A stretch of 64,000 nt of DNA from JBBSJZ01 sp041739875. GTDB lineage: Bacteria > Planctomycetota > Planctomycetia > Pirellulales > Pirellulaceae. The stretch lies in NCBI GenBank assembly GCA_041739875.1, contig JBGSNA010000046.1:8393-72392 (forward strand). Direction: 5' to 3'. Made by a program: the position numbers and the translations under genes. The notes beneath the pieces were generated by a model that saw nothing but the letters and a program-made list of their open reading frames with translations, searched no databases and was not told the origin of the DNA. Of this stretch, positions 17,608-27,081 are shown in pieces. How positions within the stretch are numbered: position 1 is the first letter of the stretch; every line of letters starts with the position of its first letter.

Positions 17608-20600
17608 TTATCGCTTCATCAAAATTTCGTCGAGATTCAAAATCACGTTACTGAGCACAGTCCAGGTAGCGAGCTCGATGATGTCGGAACCCTCTGGGGC
17701 ATCGCCCAATGGCACCGTCGCCATTTGCTTCGCATCATCTGGCCGTGCCGAAAACTCTTTGTACGTGTTAGCTGCAAAATCACTCAATCGTATCGTCTCT
17801 TCTTCCGTTGGATTGCGAACGAGCACATGATGAAACGCGAATTCGATGCGCTGCTGGGTGGTATCGCTGGATTTGACAATTCGCCGCGCCAGCGACTGTG
17901 CCGCTTCGACATACACGGGATCGTTGAGCGTCACTAATGCCTGCAACGGCGTGTTGGTCCGAATCCGACGCAAACTGCACACTTCGCGATTCGGAGCATC
18001 GAACTGGGCCATCGAAGGATACGGACTCGAACGCCGCCACGTCGTGTAAAGTCCACGCCGATAACGATCGTCACCCTCGCTCGTTTTCCAGTCCGTGTCA
18101 GAACCGAACGCAGCTTTAAGCCCGAGCTCGGGTTGCAACGGATTCACCGGCGGACCAAACATCTTGTCACTCAACAGACCACTAACAAACAAGGTCTGGT
18201 CCCGAACGGATTCCGCCGATACTCGGAATCGCGGTCCCCGAGCGTAGAGTCGATTCGTCGGATCTGCCTGCAACAACTCAGGCGTTGTCGCACTGTTTTG
18301 TCGATAGGTAGATGAAGTGACCAACAGTTTCAGCAAGTGTTTTAAATTCCAACCACTCTCGCGAAATTCGACTGCCAGCCAATCGAGCAGCTCGGGGTGC
18401 GATGGGAGCTCGCCTTGTGAACCAAAGTCTTCGCTCGTTTCAACAATACCGGTGCCAAAAATCTCTTCCCAATGACGATTCGCAATCACGCGCGGCGTCA
18501 ACGGGTTGTCATCCGCAACAAGCCATTTCGCAAGCGCCAAACGATTCGGTTTTGCACCTTCCGCCAGCGGCGGAAACACCGCCGGCGTCCCCTCACTGAC
18601 TTCCACGCCGGTACTCAAATAGTTGCCACGAATTTGAACTTTGGTAACACGTCGCTTTTCCTCCGGCACCTCTTTCATGACTGGCACCGACGCATACGGC
18701 TTGATCTTTTCGAGTTGGCTTTGCACGGACGCCAGCTTCTTGCGGTCCTTGTCGAGCAGCGGCGAGATGCTGCGGAAGTACTTTCCAAGCTGTGCAAGAT
18801 CGCCGTCGCTGCGTTCTTGTTCCGGTTTTCGAATTATGTCACGTATGTCCCTCGGTATTGCCGCCCACTGGCTCAGTGATTCATCGGAGGTCATTGCGAA
18901 ACGAAAACGATTGAGCAGATGTTGTTTGTACTCGGACATGTGACGGAGCGTCACCGTCAACACACCCTCGGAGAGCTTGAGCGGCGCGTGCAAGCTCAGT
19001 GTCAATTCATGGGCTGTTGCTTGTTGTGGCGCGACGGCCCAGCCAGACTTGGGATCAACCTTGTTCGACAAGACGGACTTTGCCGGAAAGCCACTTTGCT
19101 CAAAGTCTGCTGAAGCAGCTGCGAATGCAACTTGGATCGCTCCGCCCGGCGAAAACGTACTGTTCGGTTGCGGCACATTGTCTGGCGTCTGTTCCCACAA
19201 CGTCCTCCGCTGGTCATCCAACAGCAATACTTTATAACCCTTGAGCCGCTCATAAATATTTGATCCGCCATCGGTGCGGTTCCACACGACGACAGAATCA
19301 ATGGGCTTCACAGTTCCCAAATCCACTTCGATCCAAGGAGCTTTCTCGACGGCCGTATGTGTGACTGATTTGTTATTGAAGTCTCCGTCTGTATTGCCGT
19401 CGATCGCGTAGTTCACGTTGCCGCCAAAGTCAGTTGAACTCTGGCTGGCCTGGCCTTGCATTGCAACGTTGACGCCATCGCTAAAAACCTGAAACTCCGC
19501 GAGATGAATCATTTTGCCTTCACCAGGCAACTCGATACGAACGAAGCGAGCATCGATCGAATCACGCCCAGCCGGTTTCCATGACGCAATGACCTGAGAC
19601 AAAACGAAATTGTCCACTTGTTCGGCGGGAACCTCTAGCTTCAACCCAGATAACAAACCGCTCGATGTTGGAAACTCGAGCGTGAATTCGTCTTGGTCCG
19701 GTTTGTCTCCTGAGGCGATGACCCAGCCATCGTCGATCTTCAGCTCGCGAGCATTCGCTGTCGCAGGTGCGTTTGCTGTGGCAGGTGAGTTGGCTGTGGC
19801 AGGTTCGTTGGCTACGACAGATGAGTTCGCTACAGCAGAGGCGGGCACAAGAACGTCCCACATTGGCTCGTTACTGAATCCAGCCAACCAAGCGTGTCGC
19901 GCACGTTCAAGCTCAGGCGTGTCACGATCCAGTGTTTCGCTGAGCGATGCGATCTGTGATCGCAATTCTGATTTCTTGTTCTCCTGTTCTTCGGACCAAA
20001 TGTCGATGCGCGGCTGTTCGTCTCTGCGGTCGGCATCTTCGGTATTGTTGAAAAACGCAAAGAGGTTGAAGTATTCGTCTTGGGTCAACGGATCGTACTT
20101 GTGCGTGTGGCACTGGGCACACGCCATCGTTGTTCCCATCCATACTGCCATCGTTGTGTTCACTCGATCGACGACTGCGACGTTTCGGAACTCTTCATCG
20201 TTAGTTCCGCCTTCACTATTGGTCATCGTGTTACGATGGAACGCTGTCGCAATTCGTTGATCTTCCGTCGGATGATCCAGTAAGTCTCCCGCGATTTGCT
20301 CGATCGTGAATTGATCGAACGGCTTGTTCTCATTGAGTGAGCGGATGACATAGTCGCGATACGCCCAAATCTCCCGAGACGGATCGTCGGCGTAGCCAGC
20401 GGAGTCGGCATACCGCGCAAGGTCGAGCCAAACGTGCGCCCATCGCTCCCCAAACGCTGGCTTGGACAATAGCCGGTCGACGTACGATTCATACGCCGAG
20501 TCGCTGGTGTCTGCGGCAAATTCACACGCTTCCTCCCACGTCGGCGGCAACCCCGTCAAGTCAATCGAAAGTCGACGGGCAATCGTTATTCGATCCGCCT

Positions 20601-21111
20601 CGATTGATGGCACAAGACCTTCTTGCTCGAGACGTGCGAGAACAAACTTGTCGATTGGATTGCGTGGCCAAGCTGCGTTCGAAACTTGCGGCAACTCAGC
20701 CCGTACCGGTTGTTCGTAGGACCAGTGCTTTGCATAACTCGCACCCTGCTCAATCCAACGACGAATTAATTCCACTTCGGAATCGTTGAGTCGGCGCCCT
20801 TTGCCCTCCGGAGGCATCCGCTCGCCTTCATCCTCCGAGATGATTCTCGCGAGCAATTCACTCGCGTCCGGATCCCTGGGCACAATTGCAGCGTGTCCAC
20901 CGAGATCGATTCTCGAACCGTCTTCGGTATCTAAACGCAAATCAGCAGCCCGTTCCTGTTCATCTGGACCGTGACATATCAGACAATTATTCGACAGCAA
21001 CGGTCGAATGTCACGATTGAAATCAACAGGACTGGCGGCGATAGAAACCGAAACACAAACGAGTGTCGCGGCGACGAAGATCACGCAGCGAGGGGCAAAG
21101 CAGGCGTTCAT
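17608..21111 (-). CDS. Planctomycete cytochrome c / DUF1549 / DUF1553 protein with discoidin-like domain
   Basis: 1167 residues from the ATG at 21111 (an in-frame TTG lies at 21135). A signal peptide precedes a planctomycete cytochrome-type domain with CLICHGPDEQ, a CxxCH haem motif. DUF1549 follows (about 145-350) and contains CAQCHTHKYDPLTQ, a second conserved CxxCH. A Pro-Ala-Thr-Asn linker repeats PATANx near residues 430-450. Residues about 505-650 look like an F5/8 type C (discoidin) domain (QSSTDFGGNVNYAIDGNTDG, WIEVDLGTVKPIDSVVVWNR), a likely sugar-binding unit. DUF1553 forms the C-terminal third (PNRLALAKWLVADDNPLTPR, NRHWEEIFGTGIVETSEDFG). It is upstream of and co-directional with the DUF1501 gene. 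A surface-located redox or carbohydrate-related role is likely but unproven. Confidence 0.9.
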   Translation of the reverse strand: MNACFAPRCVIFVAATLVCVSVSIAASPVDFNRDIRPLLSNNCLICHGPDEQERAADLRLDTEDGSRIDLGGHAAIVPRDPDASELLARIISEDEGERMPPEGKGRRLNDSEVELIRRWIEQGASYAKHWSYEQPVRAELPQVSNAAWPRNPIDKFVLARLEQEGLVPSIEADRITIARRLSIDLTGLPPTWEEACEFAADTSDSAYESYVDRLLSKPAFGERWAHVWLDLARYADSAGYADDPSREIWAYRDYVIRSLNENKPFDQFTIEQIAGDLLDHPTEDQRIATAFHRNTMTNSEGGTNDEEFRNVAVVDRVNTTMAVWMGTTMACAQCHTHKYDPLTQDEYFNLFAFFNNTEDADRRDEQPRIDIWSEEQENKKSELRSQIASLSETLDRDTPELERARHAWLAGFSNEPMWDVLVPASAVANSSVVANEPATANSPATANAPATANARELKIDDGWVIASGDKPDQDEFTLEFPTSSGLLSGLKLEVPAEQVDNFVLSQVIASWKPAGRDSIDARFVRIELPGEGKMIHLAEFQVFSDGVNVAMQGQASQSSTDFGGNVNYAIDGNTDGDFNNKSVTHTAVEKAPWIEVDLGTVKPIDSVVVWNRTDGGSNIYERLKGYKVLLLDDQRRTLWEQTPDNVPQPNSTFSPGGAIQVAFAAASADFEQSGFPAKSVLSNKVDPKSGWAVAPQQATAHELTLSLHAPLKLSEGVLTVTLRHMSEYKQHLLNRFRFAMTSDESLSQWAAIPRDIRDIIRKPEQERSDGDLAQLGKYFRSISPLLDKDRKKLASVQSQLEKIKPYASVPVMKEVPEEKRRVTKVQIRGNYLSTGVEVSEGTPAVFPPLAEGAKPNRLALAKWLVADDNPLTPRVIANRHWEEIFGTGIVETSEDFGSQGELPSHPELLDWLAVEFRESGWNLKHLLKLLVTSSTYRQNSATTPELLQADPTNRLYARGPRFRVSAESVRDQTLFVSGLLSDKMFGPPVNPLQPELGLKAAFGSDTDWKTSEGDDRYRRGLYTTWRRSSPYPSMAQFDAPNREVCSLRRIRTNTPLQALVTLNDPVYVEAAQSLARRIVKSSDTTQQRIEFAFHHVLVRNPTEEETIRLSDFAANTYKEFSARPDDAKQMATVPLGDAPEGSDIIELATWTVLSNVILNLDEILMKR

Positions 21112-21443
21112 GCAGTGGATTGCCAGCAAGAGCAAAAGGGGCAGGATGATCGGCAGGGTGCGGCGAACAGACCGGATCGCCGCGACGTCCTATTCTAGCC
21201 GAAATCCAACCCGCAGCGAAGATTCGTTTGCGGAGGGACCAGGACTATTTTGATCCTGGTATACTTCGATTCCCGTAGTTCGTCCGCGATTCCGATCGTT
21301 TCTCCGCGATTTCGGTCGTTCAATCGCACGTAGGTCGGCTCCACCGCACGTTGGTGTCCAAAAGCTGGTGTCTAAGAAAACTCCTGAAACCACAACCTTT
21401 CACATCCAATCCACGCCTAAGACGTTTGAAAGTAGTCCCCACG
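21112..21443. promoter_or_regulatory. Divergent promoter region with TAGAATA motif
   Basis: This 332-bp gap separates the cytochrome/DUF1553 gene (minus) and a sulfatase (plus). On the minus strand GGCTAGAATAGGACG (21186-21200) contains TAGAAT, a good -10 box, about 80 bases before the minus-strand ATG; nearly the same string occurs upstream of the GAF-HlyD gene at 43.44 kb. An imperfect hairpin CCAGGA...TCCTGG lies at 21239-21259. A GTG at 21351 is in frame with the sulfatase but would place its signal peptide internally. Nothing else was recognised here. Confidence 0.4.
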
Positions 21444-23021
21444 ATGAAATCGGTAACAATGCTATTCGCATGCTCGGTGGTTTTGTTCGTCAGCTTGAAT
21501 TCGATTGCTGCAGAACCCGCGCAACCTAACATCGTCGTGATGCTCGTCGATGACATGGGAGTGATGGACACTTCGCTTCCGTTCTTAACAGACGCCGAAG
21601 GTCGTCCCACTCGATATCCGCTGAACGAGTACTACCGCACTCCGAATATGGAACGCCTCGCGGCTCGTGGAGTTCGATTCAACGATTTTTGTGCCATGAG
21701 CGTCTGTTCGCCAACTCGCGTCTCGATCATGACCGGCCAAAACGCGGCGCGACATCACACAACCAATTGGATCAACCCGGACCAAGATAATCGCGGCCCC
21801 CAAGGTCCGCCGGAATGGAATTGGAAGGGACTCTCAAGCACCCACGTGACGTTGCCTCGCTTGTTACAGTCCAACGGGTATCGCACGATCCACGTCGGCA
21901 AGGGCCACTTTGCGCCAAGGGAATTCGAAGGCGCTAACCCGCAAGCCATCGGCTTCGATATCAATGTGGCTGGAGCTTCGATCGGCGCTCCGGGAAGCTA
22001 CTTCGGAACAAACAACTTTGGTGGCAAACAGCCGCGAGAGAACAACAAAAAGCAACCCAACCAAGCGGACAACAAGAAGAAACGCACGGATCATGCTGTG
22101 CCGGGTCTTGAGAAGTATCACGGCCAGGAAATTTTTCTCACTGAAGCACTGACAATCGAAGCGAAACAACGTCTCAGTGACGCAGTGGGCGAGAGCAAAC
22201 CGTTTTTTCTGTACTTTGCTCAGTATGCTGTGCACGCACCGTTCAACTCCGACCCGAGGTTTGCTGCGAATTACAAAGACTCTGGCAAGCCGGAGCAGGC
22301 GCAAGCTTTCGCGACCCTGATCGAAGGAATGGATAAATCGCTCGGAGACATCCTGGATCATCTCGATGCACTCGGAGTCGCAGACAACACGCTCGTGATT
22401 TTCTTGGGGGATAACGGTAGCGATGCTCCACTCGGGCACCAACATGTCGTGGCTTGTGCGGCACCGTTGAGAGGCAAGAAAGGGTCGCACTACGAAGGCG
22501 GCACACGCGTTCCGTTTATCGCCGCCTGGGCCAAGTCCGATGCGAGCAATGCACACCAAATACGACTACCGATCGCGGTTGGCGCCGTGCAAAACCAACA
22601 GGCCGCTGTGCAGGATCTCTTTCCAACCATCCTCGATCTAACTGGCGTCGCGTCGCCATCTGAGCACGCTGTCGACGGAAAGAAGCTCCATACCCTTTTG
22701 ACTGCGAAGCAAGATACGACGCGTGACGAAACGTTCTTGATGCACTATCCGCACTCGCCGCACCGCTCAGATTACTTCACCGTGTTCCGTGATGGTGACT
22801 GGAAAGTGGTGTATCACTATTTTCCATCAGACGTCTCGGGCGGTAGCCACTACCAACTGTTCAATCTGAAAAACGATCCGTTCGAGCAAAATGATCTCGT
22901 CAAATCGGAAGCAAGTGAGTTGAAACGAATGATGCAGCGACTCATTGCTAGTCTGGAAGCCCACGAGGCCCTCTATCCGCTGAACCAAGACGGTACTGCT
23001 GCCCTTCCTGTGATGCCATAG
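21444..23021 (+). CDS. Secreted sulfatase (canonical CSPTR site)
   Basis: 525 residues from the ATG at 21444, which gives a clean signal peptide (MKSVTMLFACSVVLFVSLNS, then AAEPAQ). The type I sulfatase core is complete: PNIVVMLVDDMGVMD with the Asp pair, CSPTR at residues 88-92 for formylglycine formation followed by VSIMTGQNAARHH, HVGKGHFAPRE, and FLGDNGSDAPLG with the remaining metal ligands. About residues 195-225 hold a Lys/Asn/Gln-rich loop (RENNKKQPNQADNKKK) unusual for the family. The protein should act outside the cytoplasm on a sulfated glycan; the exact sulfate position cannot be deduced. It is transcribed divergently from the cytochrome/DUF1553 gene. Confidence 0.92.
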   Translation: MKSVTMLFACSVVLFVSLNSIAAEPAQPNIVVMLVDDMGVMDTSLPFLTDAEGRPTRYPLNEYYRTPNMERLAARGVRFNDFCAMSVCSPTRVSIMTGQNAARHHTTNWINPDQDNRGPQGPPEWNWKGLSSTHVTLPRLLQSNGYRTIHVGKGHFAPREFEGANPQAIGFDINVAGASIGAPGSYFGTNNFGGKQPRENNKKQPNQADNKKKRTDHAVPGLEKYHGQEIFLTEALTIEAKQRLSDAVGESKPFFLYFAQYAVHAPFNSDPRFAANYKDSGKPEQAQAFATLIEGMDKSLGDILDHLDALGVADNTLVIFLGDNGSDAPLGHQHVVACAAPLRGKKGSHYEGGTRVPFIAAWAKSDASNAHQIRLPIAVGAVQNQQAAVQDLFPTILDLTGVASPSEHAVDGKKLHTLLTAKQDTTRDETFLMHYPHSPHRSDYFTVFRDGDWKVVYHYFPSDVSGGSHYQLFNLKNDPFEQNDLVKSEASELKRMMQRLIASLEAHEALYPLNQDGTAALPVMP

Positions 23022-23167
23022 GCTTCCCGAGGCACGCTGGTAAAATAGCGTTTCGTGGCGTGGGTTCAGACAGATCGATCGTGACGCGTTTCCGCGTGCC
23101 TTGCTACAATCTCGCCACGTACAGCTTCAATAGCCTCAGCGGTTCTCTTGCTAGCAATCGGTCCATT

Positions 23168-24097
23168 ATGAGTCCAGACCAAACGTCCGATTCTCGGAAC
23201 CTGTGCCACCAAACCGTGGAAATGGGGACGATACGTGCTGATGACGACACTAACACGACCGAAGGGCGGCACACGAAGCGAGGTTTTCTGAGTGTCATTC
23301 GAAGCCGGGCCGACATCGGCGTTCACGCATTTGTTCATGGGCGCACAGTTCTTGGCCGGAATCCTGGTTGCACGTTTCCTCTTCACGATTTTCGTGTTTC
23401 ATGGCAACATGCCGCCATTACACCCACCGGTAATGACGAGTTCGTTCTTGAGGATCTCCATTCCACCAATGGCACTCGCGTCAATGGTGCAGCGGTTGCC
23501 GGAGGCCGCGTGATGCATGACGGCGATAAGATCTTTATCGGCGAAACTGTCCTGCGTTTTTCGCTTGCGGATAAAATTGATATCGACTTTCACAGTGAAG
23601 TGGAAACGCTTGTCGGAACCGACCCATTGACGGGCTTGCCTTCGAAACGACGCTTCGATGAAGCGCTCGAATTTGCGATCCAGGCGGCTGTGCGAGGCAA
23701 TGAGTCACTCGCTGTTTTGATGATGGACATGGACGGTGTCAAGCAAATCAACGACACGCACGGCCACATGTTCGGAGCACACGTAATCGGTGAGACCGGG
23801 CGAATAATTTCAAGCGTGATTGGCGCCAAGGGACGAGCATGTCGATTTGGCGGCGATGAGTTCAGCGCCTTCATGCTCGGCCATGATCTGGATACTGCGT
23901 GTGCTCTGAGCGAAGAAATTCGCGTCGCCGTAGAGTCCGCTGGCATGTCGAAAGATGGAATTGAACTGCGTCCAACGATCAGCATTGGGGTCGCTTGTTT
24001 TCCGCGTGTGGGACGTGACTTGCTCAGTCTCATTACGATTGCCGACGAAGCGCTCTACCGCGCCAAGGCTCAAGGCAAGAACTGCGTCGCGACCTAG
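23168..24097 (+). CDS. FHA-GGDEF protein, probable diguanylate cyclase
   Basis: 309 residues from the ATG at 23168; a GTG at 23060 would add 36. The N-terminal FHA domain (about residues 50-135) has the classic pattern VLGRNPGC, RVSWQHAAI, LEDLHSTNGTRVNG, which binds phosphothreonine peptides. The C-terminal GGDEF domain (about 150-309) has the intact active-site motif GGDEF at 228-232 and DPLTGLPSKRRFDEAL at its start, so it should make cyclic di-GMP from two GTP. No RxxD inhibitory site precedes GGDEF. There is no signal peptide, so it acts in the cytoplasm. The fusion suggests that Ser/Thr kinase signalling drives cyclic di-GMP production. It lies alone between two sulfatase genes on the same strand. 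Confidence 0.9.
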   Translation: MSPDQTSDSRNLCHQTVEMGTIRADDDTNTTEGRHTKRGFLSVIRSRADIGVHAFVHGRTVLGRNPGCTFPLHDFRVSWQHAAITPTGNDEFVLEDLHSTNGTRVNGAAVAGGRVMHDGDKIFIGETVLRFSLADKIDIDFHSEVETLVGTDPLTGLPSKRRFDEALEFAIQAAVRGNESLAVLMMDMDGVKQINDTHGHMFGAHVIGETGRIISSVIGAKGRACRFGGDEFSAFMLGHDLDTACALSEEIRVAVESAGMSKDGIELRPTISIGVACFPRVGRDLLSLITIADEALYRAKAQGKNCVAT

Positions 24098-24105
24098 TTC
24101 TTGCC
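24074..24105 (+). terminator. 10-bp stem spanning the stop codon of the FHA-GGDEF gene
   Basis: GGCAAGAACT (24074-24083) pairs perfectly with AGTTCTTGCC (24096-24105), and the loop includes the TAG stop. A smaller hairpin CTCAAT-TGGT-ATTGAG follows at 24105-24120. No T-run is present. It is likely to terminate or stabilise the 3' end before the next sulfatase gene. Confidence 0.5.
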
Positions 24106-24178
24106 TCAATTGGTATTGAGCTCTGGTTTGGCTTAAGATGTTTGCGGATTCATTCATTTCGCAACAAGTACTCTGATC

Positions 24179-25603
24179 ATGCCAAACGACAAATTCAATC
24201 GGCGACTTCTTGCCGCAATCGCCGCAGTACTCATGCTGGTGGGACCAGGGTTGGTGGGACCAGGTTTGGTGCAATCTGTCGCCGAGGAGCCTCGGCCGAA
24301 CATCGTTTTCATCGCAATCGACGATCTCAACGATTGGATCGGTTGCCTCGATGGCAATCCCGACGTCAAGACGCCGAATCTGGATCGACTGGCCAAGCGT
24401 GGCATGCTGTTTCGAAACGCTCATTGCCAAGTGCCCGTGTGCATGGCCTCGCGTGTTTCTGTTTTCTCCGGCAAACTCGCATCGACGACTGGATGCTATG
24501 AATTCAACGCGGAGTTCCACCAAGCAGTGTCTCTCGCAAATGATTTGCCCATTCCGCTTCACTTCAAACGCAACGGATACACCACACTGGGCGGCGGCAA
24601 GTTACTGCATTCTGGATTCCAAGGACGTATCGCAGACTCATTCGATGTGAACTTCAAATCCGCTCGGAATCCGTCGCCGAGTAAGAGAATGAACTGGCCA
24701 GTGAAGGTCTGGGACTTCGGCGCGTTTCCTGAGAGTGACGCGGAGATGGGTGACATGCAATTGGCGCTCGACGCGGCCAGTTATCTCAACGAAAAGCACG
24801 ACAAATCGTTCTTCCTCGCGACTGGATTTCATCGGCCCCACGTGCCACTTCATGTGCCCAAAAAATGGTTCGATCTTTACGACCGAAACTCGCTCACATT
24901 GCCAACCGCTCCGATCGATGATTTGGATGATATTCCTGAGAGTGACGTCACGCGCCAGGAAGCGATCGCACCGTCCCACGCCGAAGTCCTCAAGTCCGAG
25001 AAATGGCGAGACTTCGTCCATGCGTACCTAGCATGCATCAGCTTCATGGATCACTGCGTCGGCACCGTTGTCGACGCAGCCCTCGATGGACCGAATAAGG
25101 ACAATACGATTGTCGTGCTCTGGAGCGATCACGGGTTTCACCTCGGCGAAAAACAGCACTGGGCCAAGCGAACACTTTGGGAAGAGTCCACTCGATCACC
25201 TTTAATGTTTGCCGGTAAGGGGATTCCCTCCGGAGCCACCTCAGATGCCGCCGTTGGCTTGGTCGACATCTACCCGACGCTCGTGGAGATCGCTGGTTTG
25301 CCAACGCCACAAAAATTCGATGGCGCAAGCTTGAAACCTCTACTCAGCAATCCGCAAGCGAACTGGGATCGTGCGGTCGTGTCGACATGGTTGCCAAACA
25401 ACCACTGTGTCATCAAAGACCATTGGCGCTACATTCATTACCGCGAAGGTAACGAAGAACTTTACGATCTAGCCGCTGATCCAAACGAGTTCAAAAACTT
25501 AGCGGCCGATCCGTCATTCTCGGAGATCAAAGCTAGTCTGGCGCGGTGGCTACCAGATGAAAACTCACCTCTTCTGCACGTGCCTGAGGCACGCCGCGAG
25601 TAA
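24179..25603 (+). CDS. Secreted sulfatase, iduronate-2-sulfatase-like (CMASR site)
   Basis: 474 residues. The signal peptide contains an in-frame 15-bp tandem duplication giving VGPGL-VGPGL just before the cleavage region (SVAEE). PNIVFIAIDDLNDWIGCLDG is the form of the N-terminal metal motif typical of iduronate-2-sulfatase-like enzymes. The formylglycine site is C-M-A-S-R at residues 88-92, within the accepted C-x-P/A-x-R rule. GFHRPHVPLHVPKKWFDLY and WSDHGFHLGEKQHWAKRTLWEE are further conserved blocks, and the second carries metal and substrate ligands. It follows the FHA-GGDEF gene by 81 bases and converges with the next sulfatase. It should act on sulfated sugars outside the cytoplasm; iduronate itself is not implied. 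Confidence 0.9.
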   Translation: MPNDKFNRRLLAAIAAVLMLVGPGLVGPGLVQSVAEEPRPNIVFIAIDDLNDWIGCLDGNPDVKTPNLDRLAKRGMLFRNAHCQVPVCMASRVSVFSGKLASTTGCYEFNAEFHQAVSLANDLPIPLHFKRNGYTTLGGGKLLHSGFQGRIADSFDVNFKSARNPSPSKRMNWPVKVWDFGAFPESDAEMGDMQLALDAASYLNEKHDKSFFLATGFHRPHVPLHVPKKWFDLYDRNSLTLPTAPIDDLDDIPESDVTRQEAIAPSHAEVLKSEKWRDFVHAYLACISFMDHCVGTVVDAALDGPNKDNTIVVLWSDHGFHLGEKQHWAKRTLWEESTRSPLMFAGKGIPSGATSDAAVGLVDIYPTLVEIAGLPTPQKFDGASLKPLLSNPQANWDRAVVSTWLPNNHCVIKDHWRYIHYREGNEELYDLAADPNEFKNLAADPSFSEIKASLARWLPDENSPLLHVPEARRE

Positions 25604-25626
25604 CGCTCGCGTCAATTGATTTCGCC

Positions 25627-27081
25627 TTAGCGGCTCGAAGGGCTCTTGGATTGCGTCCAAACTGGACGTGCATTCTCCGTGACTTCGTTGTCAATGGTAA
25701 TCATTCGCTCGCGCATCTTGGCAACGCGATCAGCATGCTCTGAATAGACATTGTTTTGCTCGCCGAGATCCGCCTCGAGATCGAACAGAAAATGTTCGAC
25801 CGTCGGGTCTTGGTTCGCTTTCTTGTTTTTTCCTGCGGGCTTTGTCTTTTCGAGATACTTCCAATTCCCAATCCGGATGCCTTCTAGCGCTCCCTGGGCC
25901 GAGTAAAACACAAGCTCATCGCGTGGCGACTCGTTGGAATGGAGCGTCGCGGAGATGTCCATTCCATCAATTCTATTTGCCAACGGAAGAGCTTCTCCGG
26001 TGAGCGCCGCGATGGTTGGCAACAAATCCATGGTCGTTGTAAACGCATCCGTGCTCGTGCCGGCGGGAATTCGACCAGGCCCCCACATCACGCATGGGAC
26101 GCGTTGGCCGCCTTCGAATGTCGTGCCTTTGCCATCACGCAGCGGATCTGCACTTCCGCCGTGGTTCTTGAACTGTAACCAAGGCCCATTGTCGCTCGTG
26201 TAAACGATAATCGTCTTTTCGGAGAGTCCAAGATCGCGAACCGTATCGACAAGGCGTCCGACCTCAGCATCAACGTGCTCGATGACACACTTGTACGCGT
26301 TTTTCGGGTCCGAGTCGTATGCATCCTCTGTTACATACAACGGGATGTGTGGCATCGAGTGAGGAAGGTACAAGAAAAAGGGCTTGTCCTTGCTCGCTGT
26401 GATAAACTCGATGGCTCGATCCGTGTAGCGGCGAGTGATCGTTCGCTGGTCCACCGGCAACTCGATAATGGTTTCGTTTTCCACAAGTGGAGTATTCCAA
26501 TTCGTCAAGGCTGATTCCTGATCCGCCCACAACTCATCGGATGGACGTTTGGGTTTCCCCTGGTTGTCTGGATGGTTCATGTCGTTCGAATAGGGAATGC
26601 CCAAATACGAATCAAATCCGTTGGCTCGAGGCAACGTTTCTGGGTGGTGACCCAAATGCCATTTACCAACGCATGCCGTTGCGTAGCCTTGAGACTTCAA
26701 GTGGTCTGCGATCGTGTACTCACTCGGGTTCAAACCATAATTACTTGTCGGAAACAGAACATGGCGATGCATTCCCACGCGTTTCGGATAGCAACCGGTG
26801 AGCAGCGCGGTGCGTGACGGAGAGCAAACGGAACAGGCTGAATAAAAGCTGGTATACTTTCGGCCTTCGGCTGCCATCCGATCGATATTCGGGGTCTTAA
26901 TTCGCGGCGATCCAAAGCACCCCAAATCATTATAGCCCTGGTCATCCGCAAAAATGATGATGACATTCGGCTTGTCTGCGGCGCTCGTTCCGGGGGCGTT
27001 CATTCCTGCGGCGATGATCGCAGCGACAAGCAAGGCATAGTGACTGATGTTCAAGTTGCGGAAAATCAAGGGCATGTTCAT
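25627..27081 (-). CDS. Secreted sulfatase (CSPSR site), arylsulfatase-A-like
   Basis: 484 residues; an ATG at 27075 is an alternative start. A signal peptide (residues about 10-34, ending TSAADKP) leads into PNVIIIFADDQGYNDLGCFG. The formylglycine site is the canonical C-S-P-S-R at residues 86-90, followed by TALLTGCYPKRVGMH. KWHLGH, LPHSMPHIPLYV and TSDNGPWLQFKNHGGSADPL complete the fold with Lys, His and Asp/Asn ligands in place. The C-terminal part holds a Lys-rich loop (KPAGKNKKANQD). It converges on the plus-strand sulfatase with 23 bases between the stops. Its upstream side borders the repeat-rich island at 27.1-28.9 kb. Confidence 0.92.
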   Translation of the reverse strand: MNMPLIFRNLNISHYALLVAAIIAAGMNAPGTSAADKPNVIIIFADDQGYNDLGCFGSPRIKTPNIDRMAAEGRKYTSFYSACSVCSPSRTALLTGCYPKRVGMHRHVLFPTSNYGLNPSEYTIADHLKSQGYATACVGKWHLGHHPETLPRANGFDSYLGIPYSNDMNHPDNQGKPKRPSDELWADQESALTNWNTPLVENETIIELPVDQRTITRRYTDRAIEFITASKDKPFFLYLPHSMPHIPLYVTEDAYDSDPKNAYKCVIEHVDAEVGRLVDTVRDLGLSEKTIIVYTSDNGPWLQFKNHGGSADPLRDGKGTTFEGGQRVPCVMWGPGRIPAGTSTDAFTTTMDLLPTIAALTGEALPLANRIDGMDISATLHSNESPRDELVFYSAQGALEGIRIGNWKYLEKTKPAGKNKKANQDPTVEHFLFDLEADLGEQNNVYSEHADRVAKMRERMITIDNEVTENARPVWTQSKSPSSR

